NCBI GenBank assembly: GCA_004124475.1
Contig: SCKK01000006.1
Span: 1 to 64,000 of the forward strand
DNA length: 64,000 nucleotides
DNA from: Fidelibacterota bacterium
Lineage (GTDB): Bacteria; Fidelibacterota; Marinisomatia; Marinisomatales; SCKK01
Reading direction: 5' to 3'
Shown: positions 8,908 to 18,013 of the stretch, in pieces
Numbering within the stretch: position 1 is the stretch's first letter
Layout of the letters: every line of letters begins with the position of its first letter
Made by a program: the position numbers and the translations under genes
The notes under the pieces: generated by a model
What the model was told of the DNA's origin: nothing
The model's database searches: none
Seen by the model: only the letters and a program-made list of their open reading frames with translations

Positions 8908-9880
8908 TTACCAAGCATAGGCTTCAGGTGCTTCGCCTCCGGGTCCTGGCCAGATCTCACCAAGTTGGGCAAGGTTATTTTCTGATAACTCAATACCCAA
9001 GGCGCGTTGGATGCTAATGAGTTGACCCCAGCGTACGTGGTCCGATGATGGGTGCTGTTACATCAGGATTGTGGAGTAGCCAAGCTATGGCCACATCAGC
9101 AGCGTTTTCTCCAAGCTTTTTGCAGAACGATTCGTACGCATCCAAATGGGAATGGTTCTTCTCAATAGCTTCTCGCACCCGGTCTTCTGCCCGCCGACCC
9201 TTACTGATTTTTTGAAGGACTCCACCAAACAAACCACCACCTAGTGGACTATAGGGAATTAAAGCCAGACCATATTCGCGACAGGCCGGGATGACTTCTA
9301 ATTCCACCATTCGGGCACTGAGGTTGTATAGACTCTGTTCCGAGACGAGTCCCATGAAGTGGCGTTCCGAAGCGATACTATTTGCTTGTGCAATATGCCA
9401 CCCGGCAAAATTGCTACTCCCCACGTAGAGGACCTTCCCTTCACGCACCAATTGTTCCATCGCTTGCCAAATTTCTTCCCAAGGAGTATCACGGTCAACG
9501 TGGTGCATCTGATAAAGGTCGATGTGGTCAGTTTTCAAGCGCCCCAGGCTCTCTTCACAGGCGTGCCTTATATGATATGCTGAGAGTCTTGCTTCGTTGG
9601 GTCCTTTACCCATTTTGCCGTATATCTTGGTTGCTAATACAATCTGTTCTCGGCGACGTCCTCCTTGAGCCAACCATCTTCCAATGATTTGTTCAGTAAT
9701 TCCTTCACCTTCGTGCCAGCCGTACACATTGGCAGTATCAAAGAAGTTGATTCCCACTTCGAGAGCCTTCTCCATTATGGCAAAGCTGTCAGTTTCATTG
9801 GTGAGGGGACCAAAGTTCATGGTACCAAGGCAAAGCCGGCTGACTTTCAAGCCGCTGCGACCAAGGTTGGTGTATTCCAT
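8908..9880 (-). CDS. Aldo/keto reductase, frameshifted near the C-terminus
   Basis: The main frame (9014-9880) encodes the TIM-barrel of an NADPH-dependent aldo/keto reductase of the YghZ/Tas type. Catalytic residues are visible in FFDTANVYG (Asp, Tyr), LATKIYGKM (Lys) and YQMHHVD (His), with the coenzyme loop IIGPRTL at the end. After RTLG the frame runs into a stop, but skipping one base at about 9025 restores QLISIQRALGIELS through GEAPEAYAW and a stop at 8908-8910. So a one-base insertion truncates the last ~35 residues. A strong AAGGAGG sits before the ATG. The gene is GC-richer than the window, as is the next one. Confidence 0.85.
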
Positions 9881-10055
9881 AAGACCCTCCTTTTGTTATC
9901 CCGATGCAGGAAATTGTTCAACCACGCACTCTCTTATACAACATTCTCGGAGAATAAGGAGCCCTAAGGGTTTAGAAGCAGATAGGTATGGTTTAGTGAA
10001 CAACAGACACACGGTTATATTTGGTCAACACGCCGCCTTTTGAAAAAAATGATTT

Positions 10056-11801
10056 TTAGAACTCTTCATAGAGGTGTACGCCACGGTGGAGGCGGAGAGC
10101 AATCTGATACGTCTGCCCTTGTGCCCTCACCGTTTGGGCATGAGCAGCCAGATAACGTGTTGCAGCGACCAATACGTTGGTTCTATCTGACATCTCGCTC
10201 AGCAGGCTGTACTGACAAAAAGCTGCTTCTAACATCTGAATCGTGTGAAAGTCGCGGTCTTCTCGTAATAACAATCTGCCCAGCATTGCCATTAACCTGT
10301 CTGGGGCACCCCCACTGTACAGATACCGTCCGACCAATTCACCAGCCGTGTTTATCTGCTGCTGCCGGTCCAGCAGCTCTGGCAGTTCATCTAGAAGTTT
10401 TTCAGGGTTCTTGACCGTATCATCTGATTCTACCAGACGAACAGCTGGAACGTTTAGAAAGCGGTCAAGGTATATACTCATGGCTGCGTCAAAGGTACCT
10501 CGTAGTAACTCAGGTGACGCAACCCGCCGCAGTCCTTGGTGTACCGCATTGGCAAATGTAAACGTGTGTAGTGCTGTATCCCAGTCACTGAACTCATTAC
10601 TGGTGTGGAAGCGAGCAATTCGTAAGGCTGCTGCGTAGGCAACTGCACTGGCCAATTCCTCTTCGGTACAACCCGCTCGCAGCGCTGTCAGCAATTTGTC
10701 AGCGATAGCCTGGGGGTCTTCGCCTAAGACCACCGATACCAGTTTGTCGTGGCCAGACCATGTCCCGCGTCGATTCCGGCCAGTTTCTAATGCCTTTGGT
10801 AAGGCTTCGAAGGTGTCCTGCAAGATTTTAATCAGGTCTACCGGGTTACGCCAAGCATTTGATTCTTCCATCCGGTCAGCATTGGCGTAGCTGGAGGCCA
10901 AGCTGGTTAGTACTTGTTCTGCGTAATCCAACCCTGCTGCATCCAGCGCCTCCAGTGCCTTGTTGGTGAAGTCGAGAACATGACCTATATCAATATAGCG
11001 ATGGTCGGTAGCTGCAGCAAAGAGCATGTCGGCCAACTTTTGAAGATTGGCCCCCGCTCGTACAGCCGAAACAATACAACGTTCAGCCCCCTCAGAGTCC
11101 CGCACCTCAACGAACTGACGGAACCAAGCCTTCAGCGTAGTTAGGTCGGTTGTAGGACTCGGAAGCGGACGAACCCCGAAACGAGGCGGCATGCCAGCAC
11201 AGTCCTTAGAAATGGCTGCCAGACCGTGGTAAAAAGCCCTTCGCCTGTCCTGGGAATCAAGGTAAGGCAATAAGTTCATCATGCAGGTGTGAATGGTGAG
11301 GCCTTGCCCCCAGCCCCCTTGGCGATAACGAGTCCCAAACTCAAGCCCAATGCAGAACGGCTCTCTCGGATCACCGTCACTATCAAGCAAGACAATGACG
11401 GCCTTGCCGATTATCAGTGGGATGTTACGCTCCAATCCGTCCCGCAAACGCTCGCGTTGGTGATCTCGCAGGTTTACGCGCTGGGCGAGATCCACCCACA
11501 CCTCACCGTCGCGGATTTGCACAGGGAACATGCGCACGTCGTCGGCCCACTGGTCAAATGTCCCACCGCTTACCAGGTCAAAGCGGGCATGATGCCAGTG
11601 GCAGGTGAGGATCCCGTTCTTGACAGTGCCTTGGTGAAGGGGAAAGCCCATATGGGGGCAGCGGTTATCCAGAGCATAAATCTTATCCCTGTAAGCGAAT
11701 AGTGCCACGGTGTGTCGTTCCAGATGGACTACCTTACAGCCAATGGTTTGAACGTCAGAAAGCTTGGCGGCACGCACATAGTGCTCAGTTTTCCTCGACA
11801 T
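10056..11801 (-). CDS. Rieske [2Fe-2S] domain fused to a large alpha-helical domain
   Basis: 581 residues starting at the ATG preceded by AAGGAGGTCGAA. An upstream in-frame TTG lies before that ribosome-binding site and is rejected. Residues ~8-105 are a Rieske ferredoxin domain with cluster ligands C48, H50, C67 and H70 (RCPHMGFPL ... CHWHH). The remaining ~470 residues are helical with an apparent repeat-like build. They contain His-rich phrases (GWGQGLTIHTCMMNLLPYLD, ADMLFAAATDHRYIDIGHVLDF, VAYAAALRIARFHTSNEF) that could bind a metal. I do not know this domain. An electron-transfer role for the Rieske part is family knowledge; the reaction is unknown. GC-rich, with no close spacing to its neighbours. 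Confidence 0.8.
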   Translation of the reverse strand: MSRKTEHYVRAAKLSDVQTIGCKVVHLERHTVALFAYRDKIYALDNRCPHMGFPLHQGTVKNGILTCHWHHARFDLVSGGTFDQWADDVRMFPVQIRDGEVWVDLAQRVNLRDHQRERLRDGLERNIPLIIGKAVIVLLDSDGDPREPFCIGLEFGTRYRQGGWGQGLTIHTCMMNLLPYLDSQDRRRAFYHGLAAISKDCAGMPPRFGVRPLPSPTTDLTTLKAWFRQFVEVRDSEGAERCIVSAVRAGANLQKLADMLFAAATDHRYIDIGHVLDFTNKALEALDAAGLDYAEQVLTSLASSYANADRMEESNAWRNPVDLIKILQDTFEALPKALETGRNRRGTWSGHDKLVSVVLGEDPQAIADKLLTALRAGCTEEELASAVAYAAALRIARFHTSNEFSDWDTALHTFTFANAVHQGLRRVASPELLRGTFDAAMSIYLDRFLNVPAVRLVESDDTVKNPEKLLDELPELLDRQQQINTAGELVGRYLYSGGAPDRLMAMLGRLLLREDRDFHTIQMLEAAFCQYSLLSEMSDRTNVLVAATRYLAAHAQTVRAQGQTYQIALRLHRGVHLYEEF

Positions 11802-11895
11802 TTCGACCTCCTTATTCAAATGGGTAACATCTTCCTTTTAAATGTGTATAACGCCTCAAATCACTGGCGCCTTTGGCGACTCGTACATTTTGTGG

Positions 11896-12549
11896 TTATA
11901 CCTTTTGTAAGATAATATTGTAAGCATAAATCTCTGGTTTATCTTCTACTTTTGAAGACATCATAAGTTTTCTTTCTTCTTTGCTCTTTCGTTTTAACAA
12001 AAGATCTGAATCGTTAAGTTGATGTCCTGGGAAATACATTTGTGTAATGAGTTCAATATATCCCTTCTTACTAACCTTAAAATGTATATGTGGAGGCCTT
12101 GTCCATTTATCAGATGCCGGATAAGCTCCAGGATAAACAGTTTTGAAACGAAACTTTCCTTCTTTTCCACTTGGCACAATAGCCCATCCTTGAAAGTTAG
12201 GGTCCAATGGAGCTTCGTTTGAGTCATGCGGATGTCTATACCTTCCAGCTGCATTCGCTTGCCACAAGTCAACCGTGGCATCCGCAACTGGGTTGCCATC
12301 CGTATCCAAAACCTGCCCTTGGATGATTATTATCTTCCCTTTAGCCACTCCCTGTTTTCCCTGTATCCGTGTCAGATCAAAGTCCTTATCTTTCTGAGCT
12401 AACACGGGATAGAAAGAGCCTTCGATTTCCGGTGGAGTGGGGTATAGCTTTGGCAAATAACTTGCATATGCAGAACTTGCAAACAGACCTAACGCTCCGC
12501 CGATTACTCCCCCCTTAAGAAAAGTTCGTCTATCCATTTTATCCATCAT
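11896..12549 (-). CDS. Intradiol ring-cleavage dioxygenase, Tat-exported
   Basis: 217 residues. The N-terminus carries a Tat signal (DRRTFLKGGVIGGALGLFASSAYA). The catalytic domain matches the protocatechuate 3,4-dioxygenase beta-like fold with the four non-haem Fe(III) ligands visible: Y104 (GRYRHPHD), Y143 (PGAYPA), H154 and H156 (RPPHIHFKV). Such enzymes cleave catechol-type rings between the hydroxyls; exported forms act on extracellular aromatics or polyphenols. The first two codons are both ATG, and AAGGAG lies just before them, so the second ATG (12546) may be the true start. It follows the Rieske and reductase genes on the same strand, but spacing does not show an operon. Confidence 0.88.
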   Translation of the reverse strand: MMDKMDRRTFLKGGVIGGALGLFASSAYASYLPKLYPTPPEIEGSFYPVLAQKDKDFDLTRIQGKQGVAKGKIIIIQGQVLDTDGNPVADATVDLWQANAAGRYRHPHDSNEAPLDPNFQGWAIVPSGKEGKFRFKTVYPGAYPASDKWTRPPHIHFKVSKKGYIELITQMYFPGHQLNDSDLLLKRKSKEERKLMMSSKVEDKPEIYAYNIILQKV

Positions 12550-12576
12550 ACTCCTTGTCCTTGCATAATGGATAAG

Positions 12577-12701
12577 CTCACCGCGCGTGAGACTTCTACT
12601 TTCATGCTTTTGTTAAACAAATTTACATTCCTTTTTTCACTTAAACATCAAATTCACGCTACGCACTTCTCACATCGGGTGGAGCGTTGGTTAGAAGGCA
12701 T
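12577..12701 (-). repeat. Degenerate attC-like site at the end of the 12719-13189 unit
   Basis: GTTAGAAGGCAT at 12690-12701 is a perfect inverted copy of ATGCCTTCTAAC at 13210-13221, on the other side of the neighbouring gene. Inside it, the arm TCTCACATCGGGTGGAGC is loosely complementary to AGCTCACCGCGCGTGAGA near 12572-12589. The layout fits an attC belonging to that gene with its distal R box lost. The match between arms is imperfect. Confidence 0.35.
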
Positions 12702-12718
12702 ATTGTTATGAATGATTT

Positions 12719-13189
12719 TCACTCTCTATTAGTTTGTTCATATGAATGAATGACACCAACCAAGTATCCACATATATAGGCTAATGTAGTATAAAGTAAT
12801 GTCTTGTGATCATTACGATATTCACGTTTTGTCTTGGTATATTCATCCTTAAGTGAACTTCCGATAAAATCAATGTCTGATATTGTGATTTGTTTATCCA
12901 TCTCATGTGAACATTTATTTCTCACTTTATTTAGGTTTTTTAAGCTTGATATTAGTTCATCTGGAACTATATCAAAGGAATCGAGAAGTGATACTTTTTG
13001 GTAATAACCTAGATTTCCGTTGAAAACGATTCTATCACCTCTTTCTAGGACAAGCATAATTAAACTTTTAATTAGATTTTCTGTCAGTAAGTGTGCACGA
13101 AGTAATAATAGTACTGGGTCAAGATCAGGATCGACTATTTTTGTAAATGTTTCAAAATCTTTATCAAAATCTTTATCTATTTCAGCCAT
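12719..13189 (-). CDS. HEPN/DUF4145-like hypothetical protein
   Basis: 156 residues, all helical in appearance, with an N-terminal helix DPVLLLLRAHLLTENLIKSLI and the motif RNKCSH (R-N-x3-H) at about residues 91-96. This combination is seen in HEPN-superfamily proteins (MtlR/DUF4145-like), many of which are RNases in toxin or defence systems; that function is inference. The C-terminal part has a hydrophobic helix (LLYTTLAYICGYLVGVIHSY). The gene is a single-gene unit delimited by a 12-bp perfect inverted repeat and the best long attC-like palindrome in the window just upstream, which fits an integron cassette. Confidence 0.6.
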   Translation of the reverse strand: MAEIDKDFDKDFETFTKIVDPDLDPVLLLLRAHLLTENLIKSLIMLVLERGDRIVFNGNLGYYQKVSLLDSFDIVPDELISSLKNLNKVRNKCSHEMDKQITISDIDFIGSSLKDEYTKTKREYRNDHKTLLYTTLAYICGYLVGVIHSYEQTNRE

Positions 13190-13215
13190 TTATTTACTTA
13201 TTATTAAAAATGCCT

Positions 13216-13352
13216 TCTAACGGTGTGCCAATTCACCTGCCACCAAATAAGACGAGAGACTAACTCTGAATTTCAGACGAACTTTTTTTGGCGGCATTGA
13301 CATCGAAATTACGTCCGGGCGTTTGGTGGTCAGGTGAATTGGCGTGTTAGGT
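13216..13352 (-). repeat. attC-like site (137 bp, long imperfect palindrome)
   Basis: On the plus strand CTAAC is followed by an arm at 13227-13247, a 74-bp middle, the complementary arm at 13322-13343 and GTGTTAGGT. The arms pair over 21 bp with one bulged base (an extra T in the right arm). The outer boxes fit the integron consensus on one side (GTTAGGT, i.e. ACCTAAC on minus) and nearly on the other (GTTAGAA). A long stem with an extrahelical base and R boxes flanking shorter spacers is the hallmark of attC recombination sites. The left box also complements the start/end boxes of the adjacent gene unit. Confidence 0.6.
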
Positions 13353-13434
13353 GTAAATCATCCTTTTGCAATAGAATTATCCTTGTTTAAAAATTTCATA
13401 AACTCAAAGGGTATAACAGAGAATCGTATCAATT

Positions 13435-14070
13435 TTACCTACTAATATTGAATTTTAATCCAATTCCCCCACCAAGCCCGATGGGAACATCATTTCCAAA
13501 TATTATATCCACCCGAAATTCGATTGGAATGGTAAATACTTTTGAAATTGGTATTTCATGTCCAATAGCTAACGGTATACCTAAAGTGGTGCCTGATCCA
13601 TTAAAAAATACGTGAAAGCTGCCACCCGTTAAAGCGTAGTAGTGGGAGGCAAAACTCAACCTTACTAGTCCACCTAAATGCCATGTCCAAATAGTTCCCC
13701 AACGCCACCTCACACTAGATCCAACCGGTTTATATTTTTCTTCCCAATAGTATAATCTGTTAAATCCTATTTCTGCACCAAACGAAACTTTCTGGGAGCT
13801 ATTAAATAATATTTGAATTAACCCTTTATAATTAAATTGATCCCAATCAACCAGACCATAGTCTGTAGTAGAAGAGGATTCAGGGATTTGCATCGCTTCA
13901 GAGACATTTACAATCGTGTATCCGAAATTATTTTGTAAATTAATACTCATATCCTGCAACATCCCTCCGTATGGTTCTTGCTTTTGCACAGTTTCATTCA
14001 AATCATAGAACTGAGTTTGAGTTTTAGAGGATATAACACTAATAAAAAATAATAGGAATATCTTTTTCAT
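13435..14070 (-). CDS. Outer-membrane beta-barrel protein
   Basis: 211 residues. The signal peptide MKKIFLLFFISVISS is followed by amphipathic strands (GLIQILFNSSQKVSFGAEIGF, WTWHLGGLVRLSFASHYYAL). It ends IGLGGGIGLKFNISR in PorT/OmpW style. Probably an 8-10-stranded barrel. It sits as a lone minus-strand gene between attC-like boxes (ACCTAAC just after the gene at 13346-13352; a weaker GTTGAGT upstream near 14124-14130), so it may be a cassette. Cargo or ligand unknown. Confidence 0.65.
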   Translation of the reverse strand: MKKIFLLFFISVISSKTQTQFYDLNETVQKQEPYGGMLQDMSINLQNNFGYTIVNVSEAMQIPESSSTTDYGLVDWDQFNYKGLIQILFNSSQKVSFGAEIGFNRLYYWEEKYKPVGSSVRWRWGTIWTWHLGGLVRLSFASHYYALTGGSFHVFFNGSGTTLGIPLAIGHEIPISKVFTIPIEFRVDIIFGNDVPIGLGGGIGLKFNISR

Positions 14071-14248
14071 TTCCTTGCTTTCATATCAAGAAGAATAAGC
14101 TAAGCTATGTGGAAATATAAACCACTCAACTTCTACTTCCAAAATCTACGTTGCCAGTACTCCAAACTCTGAAAGTCACTACAAAGCTTTTCACATCAAC
14201 TTCAGTGAGTGGTTAGACTACCTCACTCTCCTTACAGCAAAGAGAGCC

Positions 14249-14944
14249 TTACACCTTGTATGCGACAAGCAAGCCGTCGCGAATGGGTACTACTGAAGCA
14301 ATCCATCCGGTGTCGCCAGTTATTCGCCGTGTAAATTCGCGTACACCTTCAGTACTCGGCTCTTGATCGTTCTTGTCAAAGATGCGCCCAAGCCAAAGCA
14401 TATTGTCAACAATCAGCACCCCACCTGACCGTAGCTTCTCCTCAATAACTGGTAGAGAGCCAGGGTAGGCCTCCTTATCAATATCATTGAAGATTAGATC
14501 AAAAGGACCTGACATCCCTTTCAGAATCTCTACCGCTTCTCCAACATGATATTCAACAATATCACCATAGCCAAGTCTTCCCAGATGCTCCTGTGCTCTC
14601 TGTGACAATTCGGTGTCCCATACCACGTGATGTACTGTCCCTCCGCCATTCTCTGTCACCGCCTTGGCGAACCACGCGGTCGAGTACCCATAGCCGGAAC
14701 CGAGCTCAATGATACGCTTCGCACCAGTCATACGTGCGATCTGGTAACACAGATAGCCAGCGACTGGTCCGATGATGGGGTAACCTACCTCCTTCGCATA
14801 CATCTCCATTACTTTCATTTCAGTTGAGCGAGGAGGTACGAGTGTCTTCAGATAGTCCTGCACCATCGAAAAGGTCATTTCATTACGCACTTGACTCTCC
14901 CTTCTGTAGTCAATTCCGTTTACCATTCTTACAAAATGGCTCAT
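14249..14944 (-). CDS. O-methyltransferase, CCoAOMT (family 3) type
   Basis: 231 residues, the normal length. The SAM-binding motif is RIIELGSGYGYSTAWFAKAV. The divalent-metal and catalytic region LIFNDIDKEAYPGSLPVIEEKL is followed by GGVLIVDNMLW, as in cation-dependent catechol O-methyltransferases. It methylates small hydroxylated substrates; the actual one is unknown. Base composition is richer in G and C than its flanks, suggesting transfer. GTCTAAC on the minus strand lies just after its end (14218-14212) and a GTTGAGT box follows, so it may also be a cassette, though no good stem is seen there. Confidence 0.88.
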   Translation of the reverse strand: MSHFVRMVNGIDYRRESQVRNEMTFSMVQDYLKTLVPPRSTEMKVMEMYAKEVGYPIIGPVAGYLCYQIARMTGAKRIIELGSGYGYSTAWFAKAVTENGGGTVHHVVWDTELSQRAQEHLGRLGYGDIVEYHVGEAVEILKGMSGPFDLIFNDIDKEAYPGSLPVIEEKLRSGGVLIVDNMLWLGRIFDKNDQEPSTEGVREFTRRITGDTGWIASVVPIRDGLLVAYKV

Positions 14945-15119
14945 TCACCATTACGTGTTGTTACTCGACAACAAGATAGGTAAGTTTTTCGCATAAATTG
15001 TTAAGAAGCAATTTAATGAACACAAAGTGTTTTTTAAGACCCTTATTTTCACTTCTGAGGTTGACTCCTACTCAGCGTGCTAAGGTGAAGGATAGTATCA
15101 AGACATTGGATGACAAAAG

Positions 15120-15268
15120 CGTCATTCCCAACGCCATGGAAACACTCAGCGGAGTGAAGAATTAGATGACTGAGCATCCCGTTGAAACCTGACCATTGGC
15201 AATTCTTCAAAACCTTATTTTAAGTGGCACTCTTTCACGTCCGTTGGAGTGAATGTTAGGGCGCAAGA
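15120..15268 (-). repeat. Degenerate attC-like site after the 15270-15890 gene
   Basis: GTTAGGGCGCAAGA (15255-15268) abuts the gene stop and is a perfect 14-bp inverted copy of TCTTGCGCCCTAAC at 15926-15939, upstream of the gene. Going further out, CACGTCCGTTGGAGTGAATG is partly complementary to CATTCCCAACGCCATGG near 15123-15139, and an inner GAAGAATT/AATTCTTC pair lies between. This is the layout of a worn attC site. Confidence 0.4.
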
Positions 15269-15269
15269 T

Positions 15270-15890
15270 TTATCGTAAGAGAAATGAAATCGAAAACTCT
15301 ATGCTTGAATACCTACCACCATAAGCGTCATTTGTATTGGACAGACCCACATCATAGGAGAGTTCAGGCAAAACAGCGAGGACAATACCAAGATCTATCA
15401 AATAGCCTATAGAGACAATTACACCGAATCGAATTTTCTTTGTCTCTGGAATTGGCTTTTGTATCGCGGGAAAATCTCCAGTCGCCTCAAGTCGACTGTT
15501 CAGATTTACATCCAAGACAGGACCAGCGCCAATGATCAACCCATTCAAAAGTCTGTACTGCACTTTGGAGACTAAGCTCAAGTAATTGAACATAAGAGTC
15601 ATAAACACTGGTCCATCAGCTTCGCCTACTCGATGAGTGGAAACGGACTTACTTGTAAACTTTGCTGCGGAGTTAATTAAGACTTCATCGCGCAGGTGGA
15701 GCAATGCGACTACACCGACAGCATATGTTGTACGTGAGCTAAAACCTAACGGGGTCTCCGCATGTGTGAAGTAGTGTGACTCAGAGGTTGCCGTGTTCGG
15801 TAGGATTCCGAATGTCATACCGTATCTCAATATTTGAGCTTGGACAATAAGTGGTTGAAACACCAATGCAAGCAAAAGTACGTTTTTCAT
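15270..15890 (-). CDS. Outer-membrane beta-barrel protein (PorT-like)
   Basis: 206 residues with signal peptide MKNVLLLALVFQPLIVQAQ and a small barrel: LRYGMTFGILPN, YAVGVVALLHLRDEVLI, KVQYRLLNGLIIGAGPVLDV, RFGVIVSIGYLID, and a last strand SSIEFSISFLLR. It is similar in build to PorT/OmpW-type proteins of Bacteroidetes. The gene is exactly enclosed by a 14-bp perfect inverted repeat with GTTRRR ends, close to the stop on one side, which resembles an integron cassette. No partner gene. Confidence 0.65.
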   Translation of the reverse strand: MKNVLLLALVFQPLIVQAQILRYGMTFGILPNTATSESHYFTHAETPLGFSSRTTYAVGVVALLHLRDEVLINSAAKFTSKSVSTHRVGEADGPVFMTLMFNYLSLVSKVQYRLLNGLIIGAGPVLDVNLNSRLEATGDFPAIQKPIPETKKIRFGVIVSIGYLIDLGIVLAVLPELSYDVGLSNTNDAYGGRYSSIEFSISFLLR

Positions 15891-15925
15891 AGACTCTCCT
15901 TATTGTGATATCTTTTAATAAAATG

Positions 15926-15939
15926 TCTTGCGCCCTAAC
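15926..15939. repeat. Outer boundary box of the 15270-15890 unit
   Basis: TCTTGCGCCCTAAC here is the exact reverse complement of the box at 15255-15268. On the minus strand it reads GTTAGGGC and precedes the gene, where a cassette insertion point (G^TTRRRY) would lie. No second arm is seen on the outer side, which borders an unrelated gene. Confidence 0.5.
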
Positions 15940-15978
15940 TCGTTTCTGGCCTTCTAATATTATAGATAAATAATTTAT

Positions 15979-17460
15979 TCATCGATTCAGGGGTACAGAC
16001 ACAGTGATCTGATGCGTCGTCACTCGAGCTTCTTCGAGGGTTAAAGGACCACTTGGAGCAATGATGAAGTCGGCACCTGTTGTTACCATCCATCCATCTT
16101 CAATCATCCATCCCCAGTTTTGCTGCTCAACTCCAGGACGACCTGTGCCGGTAGTAGTTCTACCCATATACCTTAACTGAAATCCGGGAAACTTTAACGT
16201 AATTCCCCAACTTGGTACCCACTCCAGCCAGTGCTCGTTCTGGGTTCTATGGGATTCCTCAATATTATTTTCCTGCTCAAGCCAATACCGGTATGACTTC
16301 ATCTGTAACCCCAATTGCAATCCGAAACGATTATTTTCTTGTCTAAGACCAACCCGAATCAACCAGTTAGCGAATTCGAAGTCGTTTTCAACAGTCTTAC
16401 CTCCGGCAGGAATAATCTTTCCACTTTCCGTTTCGATAGCCGTATCTGTATTTGCCCAGGTGTTACTCCAGATAGGTTCATAGATTAAATCAATTCCAAA
16501 GGCAGCCATATCTTCAATCATGGAAACACCAACTCCAACATTATATGCCCAGGTATTTCCAGGGTCTCTCGGAATATTCATGATTTCATAGTTAGGAATT
16601 TTAGGGTGAGATTTTCGATTGATGGTTAGTATTCCACCCGCCCGGAAACCATCTTTGCCTATGGGTTGAACATATCTTGTATGGATTCCCCAAGTTTGGG
16701 TGTGATCCAGGTTTTTTTCTACCCTTGTCACCCTAGAAGAACCCTTCTGGATATCCCAAATCCATTCAACATAAGTGACGTTATGAGTCATATCGAGTTC
16801 GTTAAATAAAAAGAGTATTTCATAGGAACGTTCTCCGTTTAATTCACCGAACAGCCCAATTCGATAATCTGCAATGTATCCGGACTGATCAATTTTTTGG
16901 CTGCGCACATACAAAAGATCAACTCCATCGAGGGCATCCAAGCTTGCCCAAAACATACTACCAGCAATAGAAAGGTTTGCATGGGGGAACCTTTTACCAA
17001 GCAAACCAAATGAATATATGTTACTTGCTGAATTATCACTCAAAAGACGTGGACGGGATAATCCGAATCGGAAATTATTAGGGTTAATTACCTCTAATTG
17101 TTGTATAGCCACAAAGAGTCCGGCAAACCATTTAGAGGAGCTCAGCATTACACCTAATGGCAATGTCCTGACAGTACCATCATTATTCGAAAAACTGTAG
17201 AAAACCGGCGAACTGATCATCTGAGATTCATTGATATATGTCCCTTTCGCTGGATTGATAAACGGATCGAGAAGGGAATCTTCCAAAGCAATTGAGACAC
17301 TTCCCATACCGAGGTTTTGTGACGGGAAGATCAGAAACTGATCTCCAGTGGCAACCGGTACCGTTTTTAATGAAATGAGCTGCGCTAGTACAGTAGTCAG
17401 AATAAAAATGATAGCAAAGCACCAACGTGAAATCGTTCGCATTAATCTAAATTTTTTCAT
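15979..17460 (-). CDS. PorV/FadL-like outer-membrane beta-barrel protein
   Basis: About 493 residues from the ATG at 17460. GGAGGT lies 13 bp upstream; a TTG two codons earlier has better spacing and could be the start. After a signal peptide comes the phrase FPSQNLGMGSVSIALEDSLLDPFINPAKGTY, characteristic of PorV/UPF0164 proteins, where a conserved N-terminal loop leads into a 14-stranded FadL-type barrel. Many aromatic-rich strands follow, ending THQITVSVPLNR. PorV-like proteins shuttle type IX substrates in Bacteroidetes, and the window encodes at least one such substrate, but this is one of many paralogues in FCB genomes. A specific role is not shown. Confidence 0.75.
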   Translation of the reverse strand: MKKFRLMRTISRWCFAIIFILTTVLAQLISLKTVPVATGDQFLIFPSQNLGMGSVSIALEDSLLDPFINPAKGTYINESQMISSPVFYSFSNNDGTVRTLPLGVMLSSSKWFAGLFVAIQQLEVINPNNFRFGLSRPRLLSDNSASNIYSFGLLGKRFPHANLSIAGSMFWASLDALDGVDLLYVRSQKIDQSGYIADYRIGLFGELNGERSYEILFLFNELDMTHNVTYVEWIWDIQKGSSRVTRVEKNLDHTQTWGIHTRYVQPIGKDGFRAGGILTINRKSHPKIPNYEIMNIPRDPGNTWAYNVGVGVSMIEDMAAFGIDLIYEPIWSNTWANTDTAIETESGKIIPAGGKTVENDFEFANWLIRVGLRQENNRFGLQLGLQMKSYRYWLEQENNIEESHRTQNEHWLEWVPSWGITLKFPGFQLRYMGRTTTGTGRPGVEQQNWGWMIEDGWMVTTGADFIIAPSGPLTLEEARVTTHQITVSVPLNR

Positions 17461-18013
17461 TTTCAATGTCGAAACCTCCAAAACACTCCAAATGAAATAT
17501 CTACAATTAATTCATTCACAGTCACTTTTTGTTCAAACTGTGTGCCACATTATCAATTGAATCTGCTAAAAACAGATTCTTTGAAACACATTTTCATTGA
17601 TGATCCCCTTTATTTCCTGCTTAGATATCAGAATTATCTTACATGAACGGGGATCGCCGACGGAATATTGGGTCGTTTCTTTTAGTGTGCGTATTTGATA
17701 TCCGCAAACCTGTTCAGAAGCACTTTAGGATTTTTTAAGTAGACACCAAAAAAGGAGTAGAAAAAATTCCTGAAACTCACTCCAATAATACTAAATGATA
17801 TAGAAAACCATCAGTTTTTTGAAACTTCTTTCAGAAATCTGAAACATAGATAATAAAATTTCTACAATTTCAAACAGACATTCAAAGTGGGAAGGAAGAA
17901 GTCTTCTTCTCCCCTATACCCTATGCCAAATACCTTATACCGTTTTACATAGACATCCTGATGAATTGGAACTGCAAAACTTAAATGAGTAATTTGATAG
18001 TGCTTTTCATATT
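17461..18013. other. Gene-free spacer
   Basis: No credible gene in about 550 bp between the PorV-like gene start and the first MITE copy. The sequence is AT-rich, with a few direct GAAAC/TTTCAGAAA-type words near 17810-17850. Promoters for the PorV-like gene are presumably here, but no box is clear. Confidence 0.4.

Noticed and set aside
9359-11702. Several long plus-strand frames (66-137 codons) across the reductase and Rieske genes
   Set aside because: The region is GC-rich, so antisense frames stay open by chance; the minus-strand proteins have clear catalytic motifs.
14124-14218. Full attC site between the O-methyltransferase and the barrel gene
   Set aside because: Both outer boxes (GTCTAAC and GTTGAGT on minus) fit the consensus, but the inner arms are not complementary, so it is not listed as a site of its own.
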